Source: Providencia sp. R33
GTDB lineage: Bacteria > Pseudomonadota > Gammaproteobacteria > Enterobacterales > Enterobacteriaceae
Reading direction: 5' to 3'
DNA: 64,000 nt
NCBI RefSeq assembly: GCF_019343475.1
Contig: NZ_CP072453.1
Coordinates: 806,001 to 870,000 of the forward strand
Shown here: piece after piece, positions 24,738-32,039 of the stretch
Layout of the letters: the number at the start of each line of letters is the position of its first letter
How positions within the stretch are numbered: the first letter of the stretch is position 1
Notes under the pieces: model-generated
Database searches by the model: none
Told to the model about the DNA's origin: nothing
The model's input: only the letters and a program-made list of their open reading frames with translations
Program-made: the position numbers and the translations under genes

Positions 24738-25643
24738 TTACTCGTAAGTTTGTTGAATAGAGTTGATCATCGTTCGTTTAGCGGTATCTAAATGGTGGCG
24801 AAGTTCATTCATTGCTACAAGGTCATTACGGCTAATTAGCGCACTGAGAATGGTCATATGCTCTTCAATTGCAAGCACATTCCGTTCTTTTAGGTCTGAT
24901 TCATCCCACTGATATTGGAAGTGAAAAATAACAGTAATGATTTCAAGTGACTGATTAAAGAAAGGGTTATTAGCACCAGATAAAATTAAACTGTGTAATT
25001 CGTAGTCGAGTTGAGAGAAGTCTCGGTAGTTTATTGTGACTGTTTCCCTCAGTGCGCGATGCTTTAAAAGTAACTCTTTCGCTAAAATCCAGCGATGGTC
25101 ATCCGCGGGTAAGTTTAAAAAATGTGTTAATGCATTGGTTTCAAGTAACTCTCTAAATTCAAATAATTTCTCTGCATACTCGCGGGAAAATTTCATCATG
25201 TGCCAGTTGCCGCGATGGGTGTTTTGAATCAGACCATAACGTGAAAACTCAACTAAAAACTCACGTACAACACTAGAATTCACATGGCTTTTTTTAGCTA
25301 ATTGGAGTTCAGTAAAAGTGTCACCTGGCATCAATTCTTTGTCTTTTATCATTTGATAAAAGGCTTTTTCGAATAAAACGATTTGTTGATCGGGGAGGCT
25401 AGACTCAACGGGGAAGAAATCATTTTTGTTAGGATATCGGGAAACATGATATTCACTTCCTTGTTTTTCAATGATTTTCTTTTCTAATAAATATTCAATC
25501 GTATGCCTTACCGTCGTACGACTGATATTAAACATCTCTGCTAGGGATGATTGAGAAGGAAATGGCGAAGATAGTAGATTTTTATGAATAGCATCTAGGA
25601 ATTCATTAATTGAACTGTAACGTAAGTTTTTACTTCTTACCAT
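24738..25643 (-). CDS. lgoR: GntR/FCD transcriptional regulator, LgoR-like
   Basis: Probable regulator of L-galactonate genes. 301 residues with an unusual double layout: a first GntR-type winged helix at about 20-70 (LAEMFNISRTTVRHTIEYLL), a second helix-turn-helix at about 90-150 (LQLAKKSHVNSSVVREFLV) and a C-terminal FCD effector domain (FELRELLET-like; QYQWDESDLKERN). The whole length resembles E. coli LgoR (YjjM) as remembered, including the spacing of these motifs. It is divergent from the zinc dehydrogenase gene and next to uxaB, which supports that role. No search was run. Confidence 0.8.
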   Translation of the reverse strand: MVRSKNLRYSSINEFLDAIHKNLLSSPFPSQSSLAEMFNISRTTVRHTIEYLLEKKIIEKQGSEYHVSRYPNKNDFFPVESSLPDQQIVLFEKAFYQMIKDKELMPGDTFTELQLAKKSHVNSSVVREFLVEFSRYGLIQNTHRGNWHMMKFSREYAEKLFEFRELLETNALTHFLNLPADDHRWILAKELLLKHRALRETVTINYRDFSQLDYELHSLILSGANNPFFNQSLEIITVIFHFQYQWDESDLKERNVLAIEEHMTILSALISRNDLVAMNELRHHLDTAKRTMINSIQQTYE

Positions 25644-25676
25644 CTCCAGAATCCTTTTGTGATTTTTATGTTTAAA

Positions 25677-25697
25677 AAACCGATTTAAAACCGATTT
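25677..25697. promoter_or_regulatory. Direct repeat AAACCGATTT, possible operator
   Basis: Two copies of AAACCGATTT (25677-25686 and 25688-25697), 11 bases apart, or about one helical turn, sit in the 142-base gap between the divergent regulator and dehydrogenase genes. A repressor acting on both is plausible but untested. Confidence 0.4.
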
Positions 25698-25785
25698 GAA
25701 AACATTTAATCACAAAAATTAGTTGTTTAATACCTAATTGATGTTTTTTAAATTAAAAAAGACAGGTTAATTGATGGAGGGTGAT

Positions 25786-26802
25786 ATGAAGCAATTGATT
25801 TGTCAGGAACCAAAAAAATTAGTTTACCAGCAAGTGGAAGAACCTGTTGTTAAGGCAGGGCGAGTCAAAATAAAGATACATGCAGTAGGCATTTGTGGAA
25901 CAGATATTCATGCGTGGGGGGGGAATCAGCCCTTTTTTCAGTATCCTCGTGTCTTAGGGCATGAAATTTCGGGGACTATTTGTGCCGTTGCTGATGATAT
26001 AAAACAATGGAAAGTGGGGCAGCGTGTTGCTGTAATGCCTTATGTGGCATGCTATGAATGTGGTGCATGTAAAAGCGGGAAAACCAATTGTTGTGAAAAA
26101 ATTTCAGTGATTGGTGTGCACGAAGATGGTGGATTTTGTGAATATCTGAATGTTCCTGAAAAAAATATATTAGCCATTGAAGACAGCGTGTCTGATATTG
26201 ATGGAGCATTAATTGAACCTTTCGCTATTAGTGCCCACGCGGTGAGACGAGCACAAATTAAACCGCATGATGCCATTCTTGTCGTCGGTGCGGGGCCTAT
26301 TGGTCTTGGCGTTGCAGCAATTGCAAAAGCTGATGGAGCAAATGTTCTTGTTGCTGATACTAGCTTGGCAAGACGACAACATGTTGAAAAAGTGCTGGGT
26401 ATAAAAACTTGTGATCCTGCTTCTGAGGACTATCTGTCCGTCATTGAAGCCTATTTTGGCGGGATGTTAGCCGAAAAAGTGATTGATGCCACGGGTAACC
26501 CGCATGCGATGAATAATACCGTTAATTTAATTCGTCATGGTGGAAAAATTATTTTTGTAGGGTTATTCAAAGGCAACCTTTCATTCTCTGATCCTGATTT
26601 TCATAAAAAAGAAACCACAATGATGGGCAGCCGTAATGCGACCCCTGAAGATTTTAATAAAGTTGCTAGGTTGATGGCTGAAGGTAAAATATCAAGTGAA
26701 CTGATGCTTACTCACCAATTTGATTTTGATTCGATAGGTGAGCGTTATGAGCAAGATGTCATCAATAATCGTGACTTAATCAAAGGCGTTATTTTATTTT
26801 AA
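25786..26802 (+). CDS. Zinc-dependent dehydrogenase, L-galactonate-5-dehydrogenase-like
   Basis: Medium-chain zinc alcohol dehydrogenase. 338 residues from the ATG at 25786, chosen because GGAGG lies 5 bases upstream. Catalytic zinc ligands are visible (GICGTD, GHEISG), the structural zinc cluster is present (CYECGACKSGKTNCC), and the Rossmann loop is GAGPIGLG. It resembles LgoD, which oxidises L-galactonate to D-tagaturonate, the substrate of the nearby UxaB. Other members act on L-gulonate or threonine, so the substrate rests on context: LgoR-like regulator, UxaB and a TRAP importer. Confidence 0.85.
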   Translation: MKQLICQEPKKLVYQQVEEPVVKAGRVKIKIHAVGICGTDIHAWGGNQPFFQYPRVLGHEISGTICAVADDIKQWKVGQRVAVMPYVACYECGACKSGKTNCCEKISVIGVHEDGGFCEYLNVPEKNILAIEDSVSDIDGALIEPFAISAHAVRRAQIKPHDAILVVGAGPIGLGVAAIAKADGANVLVADTSLARRQHVEKVLGIKTCDPASEDYLSVIEAYFGGMLAEKVIDATGNPHAMNNTVNLIRHGGKIIFVGLFKGNLSFSDPDFHKKETTMMGSRNATPEDFNKVARLMAEGKISSELMLTHQFDFDSIGERYEQDVINNRDLIKGVILF

Positions 26803-26811
26803 AATGACCAT

Positions 26812-26836
26812 AAAAAAGCCCACATCTGTGGGCTTC
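26812..26836 (-). terminator. Terminator of suhB
   Basis: Stem AGCCCACA with TGTGGGCT and a very short loop; six T follow on the minus strand. It also lies at the end of the convergent dehydrogenase gene and may serve both. Confidence 0.8.
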
Positions 26837-26850
26837 TATCAATATTCTGA

Positions 26851-27654
26851 TTAACGTTTTAACGCTTCAGATAATTCATCTTTCATGACAGACAATATAT
26901 CACGAACGACGCGCGGGCTGCCCGCAACTAAGTTGCCAGAAGCTAAGTAGTTATGACCACCGATAAAATCGGTCATGATCCCGCCTGCTTCACGCATAAT
27001 GAGTTCGCCACCTAAGAAATCCCATGGTTTTAAACCGATTTCAAAGTAAGCATCGACACGGCCAGCCGCCACATAGCATAAGTCTAATGCCGCAGAACCT
27101 GTACGACGGAAATCAGCGCATTTATCAAACATCGCTGTCATGATGTTCATAAATACAGGGGCATGTTGTTTTTGTTTGAATGGGAAGCCCGTTGCAACGA
27201 TAGCACCGTCAAGGTCACGTTTCTCATCGATACGGACACGATAGCCGTTCAACTGTGCGCCTTGTCCACGAACCGCGCTGAATAACTCATTACGCATTGG
27301 GTCGTAAACCACAGCAACTTCAGTACGGCCTTTAACGCGTACAGCGATAGAAACAGAGAAGTGAGGGAGACGTTTTGTGAAGTTGGTAGTGCCATCCAGT
27401 GGATCGATTACCCATTGAATATCATCATCTTTACCTAATAATTCACCACTTTCTTCAGTGATGATTGTGTGGTCTGGGTAAGATTTACGAATGATTTCAA
27501 TAATTAATTGCTCAGATTCTTGGTCAACATTGGTAACGAAATCGTTCGTCCCTTTCTGAGTGACTTTAATATTGCTAGGCATTTCATAGTTTTTAGCTAT
27601 GTGATTACCGGCCTTACGTGCGGCACGTATGGCGATGTTAAGCATCGGATGCAT
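26851..27654 (-). CDS. suhB: Inositol-1-monophosphatase SuhB
   Basis: Magnesium-dependent inositol monophosphatase that also acts as a NusA-linked antitermination factor in rRNA transcription in E. coli. 267 residues, standard. The family motifs are present: metal-binding ITEESGE, WVIDPLDGTTNFTKRLPHF, and the C-terminal LKPWDFLGGELIMREAGG. Divergent from trmJ, as in E. coli. Confidence 0.96.
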   Translation of the reverse strand: MHPMLNIAIRAARKAGNHIAKNYEMPSNIKVTQKGTNDFVTNVDQESEQLIIEIIRKSYPDHTIITEESGELLGKDDDIQWVIDPLDGTTNFTKRLPHFSVSIAVRVKGRTEVAVVYDPMRNELFSAVRGQGAQLNGYRVRIDEKRDLDGAIVATGFPFKQKQHAPVFMNIMTAMFDKCADFRRTGSAALDLCYVAAGRVDAYFEIGLKPWDFLGGELIMREAGGIMTDFIGGHNYLASGNLVAGSPRVVRDILSVMKDELSEALKR

Positions 27655-27778
27655 GGGCTTTTTCCACTGGGATGTTAAAGAACAAAAAAACTTGAGAGCC
27701 GAAGTATATAGATGTTCGTCACAATAAGCAATTTTGTGTTAAGCTATGCCGATAATTTTTTCATTAAACGTATAAAAC

Positions 27779-28510
27779 ATGTTAGAAAATATTCGTATCG
27801 TTCTTGTTGAAACCTCACACACTGGCAATATGGGCTCTACGGCTCGTGCAATGAAAACCATGGGGCTTTCAAACCTATACCTCGTTAATCCGCTTGTCGA
27901 ACCCGATTCGCATTCAATTGCGCTTTCTGCTGGGGCGAGTGATGTCATTGGTAACGCGACCATTGTAAAAACCTTAGATGAAGCCCTTGAAGGGTGCAAA
28001 TTGGTGATTGGAACCAGCGCACGTTCACGGACATTGTCTTGGCCGATGGTTGAGCCACGGGAATGCGGTGTAAAATCTGTCGAACAATCAAAAGAATCAC
28101 CAGTCGCAATCGTTTTTGGCCGTGAACGAGTTGGGTTAACCAACGAAGAACTGCAAAAATGCCAGTATCATTTGTATATCCCAACTAACCCAGAGTACGG
28201 TTCTTTAAACCTTGCGATGGCGGTACAATTGGTGAGTTATGAGATCCGTATGGCGTATTTAGCCATGGATGAAAAAAATGCGGTGATCTCAAATGATGAT
28301 GAGGTAGAATATCCACCCTCTGAAGATGTTGAGCGTTTTTATGTGCACCTTGAGAGCGTATTAAACGAGTCGGGCTTTATTCGCAAAGCACATCCGGGCT
28401 TAATTATGAATAAGTTACGCCGTTTATTTACCCGTGCACACATAGAGACACAAGAGCTACACATTTTGCGCGGTATCTTAACGTCGATGGAAAAATGGGC
28501 GAAAAAGTGA
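27779..28510 (+). CDS. trmJ: tRNA (cytidine/uridine-32-2'-O-)-methyltransferase TrmJ
   Basis: SPOUT-class enzyme that methylates the ribose of position 32 in tRNAs using SAM. 243 residues. The N-terminal half forms the trefoil-knot fold with its conserved motifs (NMGSTARAMKTMG, FGREVGLTN-like FGRERVGLTNEEL, YGSLNLAMAVQLVSYE). Located between suhB and iscR exactly as in E. coli. No strong ribosome site is seen before the ATG. Confidence 0.95.
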   Translation: MLENIRIVLVETSHTGNMGSTARAMKTMGLSNLYLVNPLVEPDSHSIALSAGASDVIGNATIVKTLDEALEGCKLVIGTSARSRTLSWPMVEPRECGVKSVEQSKESPVAIVFGRERVGLTNEELQKCQYHLYIPTNPEYGSLNLAMAVQLVSYEIRMAYLAMDEKNAVISNDDEVEYPPSEDVERFYVHLESVLNESGFIRKAHPGLIMNKLRRLFTRAHIETQELHILRGILTSMEKWAKK

Positions 28511-28540
28511 GGCGAAATCCGTGGTGAAAGTCAGTGAATA

Positions 28541-28590
28541 ATACTTGAGTAAAATAGTCAGGTAAATAGTTGACTAAATTACTCAGGAAT
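28541..28590 (+). promoter_or_regulatory. Two adjacent type-1 IscR boxes in the isc promoter
   Basis: Two 25-base near-palindromes follow each other exactly: ATACTTGAGT-AAAATAGTCAGG (28541-28565) and ATAGTTGACT-AAATTACTCAGG (28566-28590). Both fit the type-1 IscR site known to bind the [2Fe-2S] form and repress the isc operon. They lie 40-90 bases before iscR. Confidence 0.8.
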
Positions 28591-28629
28591 GTCACAATTC
28601 AGCCATATTTTACCACGGAGTAATATGTT

Positions 28630-29127
28630 ATGAGACTCACTTCCAAAGGACGTTACGCAGTAACTGCGATGCTCGATGTCGCATTACACTCTCAGTCAGG
28701 TCCAGTACCTTTAGCTGATATTTCTGAACGTCAGGGAATTTCCCTCTCTTATCTTGAGCAACTTTTCTCTCGTTTACGCAAAAACGAGCTAGTTTCTAGC
28801 GTCCGCGGTCCGGGCGGTGGTTATTTGCTTGGTAGAGACGCTGACCAAATTTTTGTTGCTGAAGTAATCGCTGCGGTTGATGAATCTGTTGATGCGACTC
28901 GTTGCCAAGGTAATAAAGAAGGTTGCCAAAACGGTGACCGCTGCTTAACGCATGCATTATGGCGTGACTTAAGCGACAGAATCACCAGTTTCCTCAGCAG
29001 CATCAGTCTTGATGAGCTCGTGAAAAACCAAGAAGTGATGGTTGTTGCTGACAGACAAGATAATGAACAGCGCAAAACCATGCCAAATGGCATTACGCCT
29101 GAATCCATTATCAATGTACGTGCTTAA
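28630..29127 (+). CDS. iscR: Iron-sulfur cluster regulator IscR
   Basis: Rrf2-family regulator that senses cluster supply and represses the isc operon when loaded with [2Fe-2S]. 165 residues. Winged helix at the start (MRLTSKGRYAVTAMLDVALH; recognition region SLSYLEQLFSRLRKNELV). The three cluster cysteines are present (CQGNKEGCQNGDRC, about 92, 98, 104) with the nearby His. First gene of iscRSUA-hscBA-fdx-iscX; two IscR boxes precede it. Confidence 0.97.
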   Translation: MRLTSKGRYAVTAMLDVALHSQSGPVPLADISERQGISLSYLEQLFSRLRKNELVSSVRGPGGGYLLGRDADQIFVAEVIAAVDESVDATRCQGNKEGCQNGDRCLTHALWRDLSDRITSFLSSISLDELVKNQEVMVVADRQDNEQRKTMPNGITPESIINVRA

Positions 29128-29151
29128 AATATTATATTAAAAATTGCAGTC

Positions 29152-29203
29152 GATACCGAGTAGTGAGTGCCTAGACGAAGAGCTAAGTTCCGCCATCGGT
29201 ATC
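29152..29203 (+). promoter_or_regulatory. Hairpin between iscR and iscS
   Basis: GATACCGA (29152-29159) pairs with TCGGTATC (29196-29203), closing a long loop after the iscR stop. In E. coli a structured iscR-iscS spacer protects iscR mRNA while the small RNA RyhB removes iscSUA; this is the equivalent position. Confidence 0.55.
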
Positions 29204-29214
29204 TTTAGAAAATT

Positions 29215-29237
29215 AAAGGCAAGTTAACTTGTCCTTT
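29215..29237 (+). promoter_or_regulatory. Palindrome directly before the iscS ribosome site
   Basis: AAAGG and CAAGTT pair with AACTTG and CCTTT around a tight turn. The right arm ends one base before the GGAG ribosome site of iscS, so the folded mRNA could limit iscS translation or mark a RyhB-type control region. Confidence 0.45.
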
Positions 29238-29251
29238 GGAGTATGTGAGCA

Positions 29252-30466
29252 ATGAAATTACCAATCTATCTTGATTATTCAGCAACAACACCGGTTGACC
29301 CGCGTGTGGCTGAAAAAATGATGCAATGCTTAACGATGGATGGGAACTTCGGTAACCCAGCGTCCCGTTCTCACCGTTTTGGCTGGCAAGCCGAAGAAGC
29401 GGTTGATATTGCACGTAACCAAATCGCTGAATTAGTGGGGGCTGACCCACGTGAAATCGTCTTTACATCAGGTGCAACCGAGTCTGATAACTTAGCCATT
29501 AAAGGCGCAGCGAACTTCTATAAGAAGAAAGGCAACCACATTATTACGTGTAAAACGGAACATAAAGCCGTTTTAGACACTTGCCGCCAATTAGAGCGTG
29601 AAGGCTTCGAAGTGACCTATTTGTCACCGCAAAGCAATGGCTTAATTGCGATGCAAGACCTGATTGACGCTATCCGCGAAGAGACTATCTTGATTTCTAT
29701 CATGCATGTGAACAACGAAATCGGTGTGGTTCAGGATATCGAGGCTATCGGTGAATTATGCCGTAGCAAAGGGATTATTTTCCATGTTGATGCAACACAA
29801 AGTGTCGGTAAATTACCTATCGACTTAAGCGCATTAAAAGTGGATTTAATGTCATTCTCTGCACATAAACTCTATGGCCCTATGGGGATCGGTGCGTTAT
29901 ACGTTCGCCGTAAACCTCGTATTCGCCTTGAAGCTCAGCAACACGGTGGTGGTCATGAGCGCGGCATGCGTTCAGGCACATTACCTGTGCATCAAATCGT
30001 GGGTATGGGTGAAGCTTACCGTATCGCTAAAGAAGAAATGGCGGCGGAATCTGAGCGCCTGCGTGGTCTGCGTTTACGTTTATGGAATGGCATTAAAGAT
30101 ATCGAAGAAGTTTACCTCAATGGTGATTTAGAACACGGTGCGCCGCACATTCTGAACGTCAGCTTCAACTATGTTGAAGGTGAATCACTGATGATGTCAT
30201 TAAAAGATTTGGCTGTATCTTCAGGTTCTGCATGTACTTCTGCAAGCCTAGAACCTTCTTATGTACTGCGCGCTTTAGGGATGAATGATGAGCTAGCACA
30301 CAGCTCAATCCGTTTCTCTTTAGGTCGTTTCACGACAGAAGAAGAAATTGACTATGCAATCAAAATGATTCATGGCGCAATTGGCCACTTACGCGAGCTG
30401 TCTCCTTTATGGGATATGTTTAAAGACGGCGTAGATCTTAACAGCATCGAATGGTCTCACCATTAA
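29252..30466 (+). CDS. iscS: Cysteine desulfurase IscS
   Basis: Pyridoxal-phosphate enzyme that takes sulfur from cysteine and passes it to IscU, and to tRNA-modifying partners. 404 residues, as in E. coli. The cofactor Lys lies in SFSAHKLYGPMG (about 206) and the sulfur-carrying Cys in SSGSACTSASLEPS (about 328). 24 bases separate it from iscU. Confidence 0.98.
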   Translation: MKLPIYLDYSATTPVDPRVAEKMMQCLTMDGNFGNPASRSHRFGWQAEEAVDIARNQIAELVGADPREIVFTSGATESDNLAIKGAANFYKKKGNHIITCKTEHKAVLDTCRQLEREGFEVTYLSPQSNGLIAMQDLIDAIREETILISIMHVNNEIGVVQDIEAIGELCRSKGIIFHVDATQSVGKLPIDLSALKVDLMSFSAHKLYGPMGIGALYVRRKPRIRLEAQQHGGGHERGMRSGTLPVHQIVGMGEAYRIAKEEMAAESERLRGLRLRLWNGIKDIEEVYLNGDLEHGAPHILNVSFNYVEGESLMMSLKDLAVSSGSACTSASLEPSYVLRALGMNDELAHSSIRFSLGRFTTEEEIDYAIKMIHGAIGHLRELSPLWDMFKDGVDLNSIEWSHH

Positions 30467-30490
30467 TCAGACGGTTTCAGGAGTTTAAAA

Positions 30491-30877
30491 ATGGCTTACA
30501 GTGAAAAAGTTATCGATCATTATGAAAACCCACGCAACGTTGGCTCGTTCGACAACAGCGACCCAAGCGTTGGTAGCGGTATGGTAGGTGCACCTGCTTG
30601 TGGTGACGTCATGAAGCTACAAATCAAAGTTAGTGATGACGGCATTATTGAAGATGCACGCTTTAAAACTTACGGTTGCGGCTCAGCGATTGCATCAAGT
30701 TCACTGGTTACTGAGTGGATGAAAGGCAAAAGTTTAGACGAAGCGGAGTCAATCAAAAATACAGCGATTGCAGAAGAGTTAGAATTGCCGCCAGTGAAAA
30801 TTCACTGCTCAATCTTGGCTGAAGATGCAATTAAAGCTGCTATTGCAGATTACAAAAGCAAACGCCAAAGCAAATAA
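30491..30877 (+). CDS. iscU: Iron-sulfur scaffold IscU
   Basis: Scaffold on which [2Fe-2S] clusters are built before HscA/HscB-driven release. 128 residues. All three cluster cysteines are present (GAPACGDVM, YGCGSAI, IHCSILAEDAI) with the conserved Asp, and the HscA recognition motif LPPVK precedes the third. Followed by an unusually long 209-base gap before iscA. Confidence 0.98.
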   Translation: MAYSEKVIDHYENPRNVGSFDNSDPSVGSGMVGAPACGDVMKLQIKVSDDGIIEDARFKTYGCGSAIASSSLVTEWMKGKSLDEAESIKNTAIAEELELPPVKIHCSILAEDAIKAAIADYKSKRQSK

Positions 30878-30891
30878 GGTTTAAATCAGTT

Positions 30892-30938
30892 TATAGGGCA
30901 ACCCATATTAATAAATAACAAAAAGTTATTGCCCTATA
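30892..30938 (+). other. First hairpin in the iscU-iscA gap
   Basis: TATAGGGCAA pairs with TTGCCCTATA over a 27-base loop that contains a second short hairpin, AATAAC with GTTATT. No T run follows. It may stabilise the 3' end of the iscRSU message. Confidence 0.55.
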
Positions 30939-31029
30939 TCTGGTCAAAATATCGGTCATCCAACATGTTGAATATCGCTAAGTAAGTGATTACTTATCAA
31001 CAGGATGAAAGATATAAAAATAATTTGAA

Positions 31030-31069
31030 GGCGGATGCGACAATTGTGTAGCATCTGCCTTGTTTGTTT
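31030..31069 (+). terminator. Terminator-like hairpin just before iscA
   Basis: GGCGGATGC pairs with GCATCTGCC (one G-U) and is followed by TTGTTTGTTT. It ends 18 bases before the iscA start, so partial termination or processing here would lower iscA-hscBA-fdx relative to iscRSU. Confidence 0.55.
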
Positions 31070-31086
31070 CTAAAGTGAGGTTTGCA

Positions 31087-31410
31087 ATGTCTATTTCTCT
31101 TACAGAAAGTGCAGCGCTGCGTATTCAATCTTTCCTGCAAAATCGCGGTAAAGGTGAAGGTTTGCGTTTAGGTGTAAGAACTTCAGGTTGTTCAGGAATG
31201 GCATATGTTCTTGAGTTCGCTGATATAATCAATGAAGAAGACACAGTTTTCGAAGATAAAGGTGTAAAAGTCATTGTTGATGGTAAAAGCATCGTTTATC
31301 TGGATGGTACCGAGCTGGATTTCGTCAAAGAAGGCTTAAACGAAGGGTTTAAATTCAATAACCCTAACGTCAATAGCGAATGCGGATGCGGTGAAAGTTT
31401 TCACGTATAA
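31087..31410 (+). CDS. iscA: Iron-sulfur carrier IscA
   Basis: A-type cluster carrier that delivers clusters to target proteins. 107 residues from the ATG at 31087 (MSISLTESAALRI), which has GAGG 8 bases upstream; an upstream in-frame start at 31060 overlaps the hairpin and is rejected. The three cysteines lie in SGCSGMAYV and ECGCGESF. Confidence 0.96.
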   Translation: MSISLTESAALRIQSFLQNRGKGEGLRLGVRTSGCSGMAYVLEFADIINEEDTVFEDKGVKVIVDGKSIVYLDGTELDFVKEGLNEGFKFNNPNVNSECGCGESFHV

Positions 31411-31505
31411 TGCCTTCATAAACGCATGATTTTCGACCAATGTAGCTGATACTGTTAAACAACGTGTTTGTTGCATTGGTAACCGGTTCGAGACACTAAG
31501 CACTT

Positions 31506-32027
31506 ATGGATTACTTTACTCTCTTTGGGTTAACCCAAAATTACGCAATTGATAGCGAACAACTTACACAGCGCTTTCAAGATTTACAGCGTCAATACCA
31601 CCCTGATCGTTTTGCTGCTTCTTCTGAGCAGGAAAAAATGCAAGCCCTTCAAAAAGCTGCCACGATTAACGCGGCTTACCAATCTTTACGCCATCCGCTA
31701 AAACGGGCGGAATATCTGCTTTCATTGCATGGTTTCGATATTAATAATGAACAACATACTATGCATGATACGGCATTTTTGATGGAGCAACTTGAGCTGC
31801 GTGAAGAGCTCGACAATATTGAAAATAGTGCCAATACGCTTGATTTATTGGCCGTGTTTATGAAGAACGTCAAAAAAATGCAGCAAGATAGAAGCCTGTT
31901 AATGGTCAACGAATTGGATGCGATGCAGTGGGATAAAGCCGCTGATACTGTACGTAAACTGCGTTTTCTTGATAAGTTGCAGCAACAAGCTGAGCAGCTC
32001 GAAGAACGGTTACTGGACGAATTTTAA
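31506..32027 (+). CDS. hscB: Co-chaperone HscB
   Basis: J-protein that brings IscU to HscA and stimulates its ATPase. 173 residues. J domain about 1-75 with the HPD motif (RQYHPDRFA), then the C-terminal three-helix bundle that binds IscU. 95 bases from iscA and 12 bases before hscA. Confidence 0.97.
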   Translation: MDYFTLFGLTQNYAIDSEQLTQRFQDLQRQYHPDRFAASSEQEKMQALQKAATINAAYQSLRHPLKRAEYLLSLHGFDINNEQHTMHDTAFLMEQLELREELDNIENSANTLDLLAVFMKNVKKMQQDRSLLMVNELDAMQWDKAADTVRKLRFLDKLQQQAEQLEERLLDEF

Positions 32028-32039
32028 GAGAAAACGATT

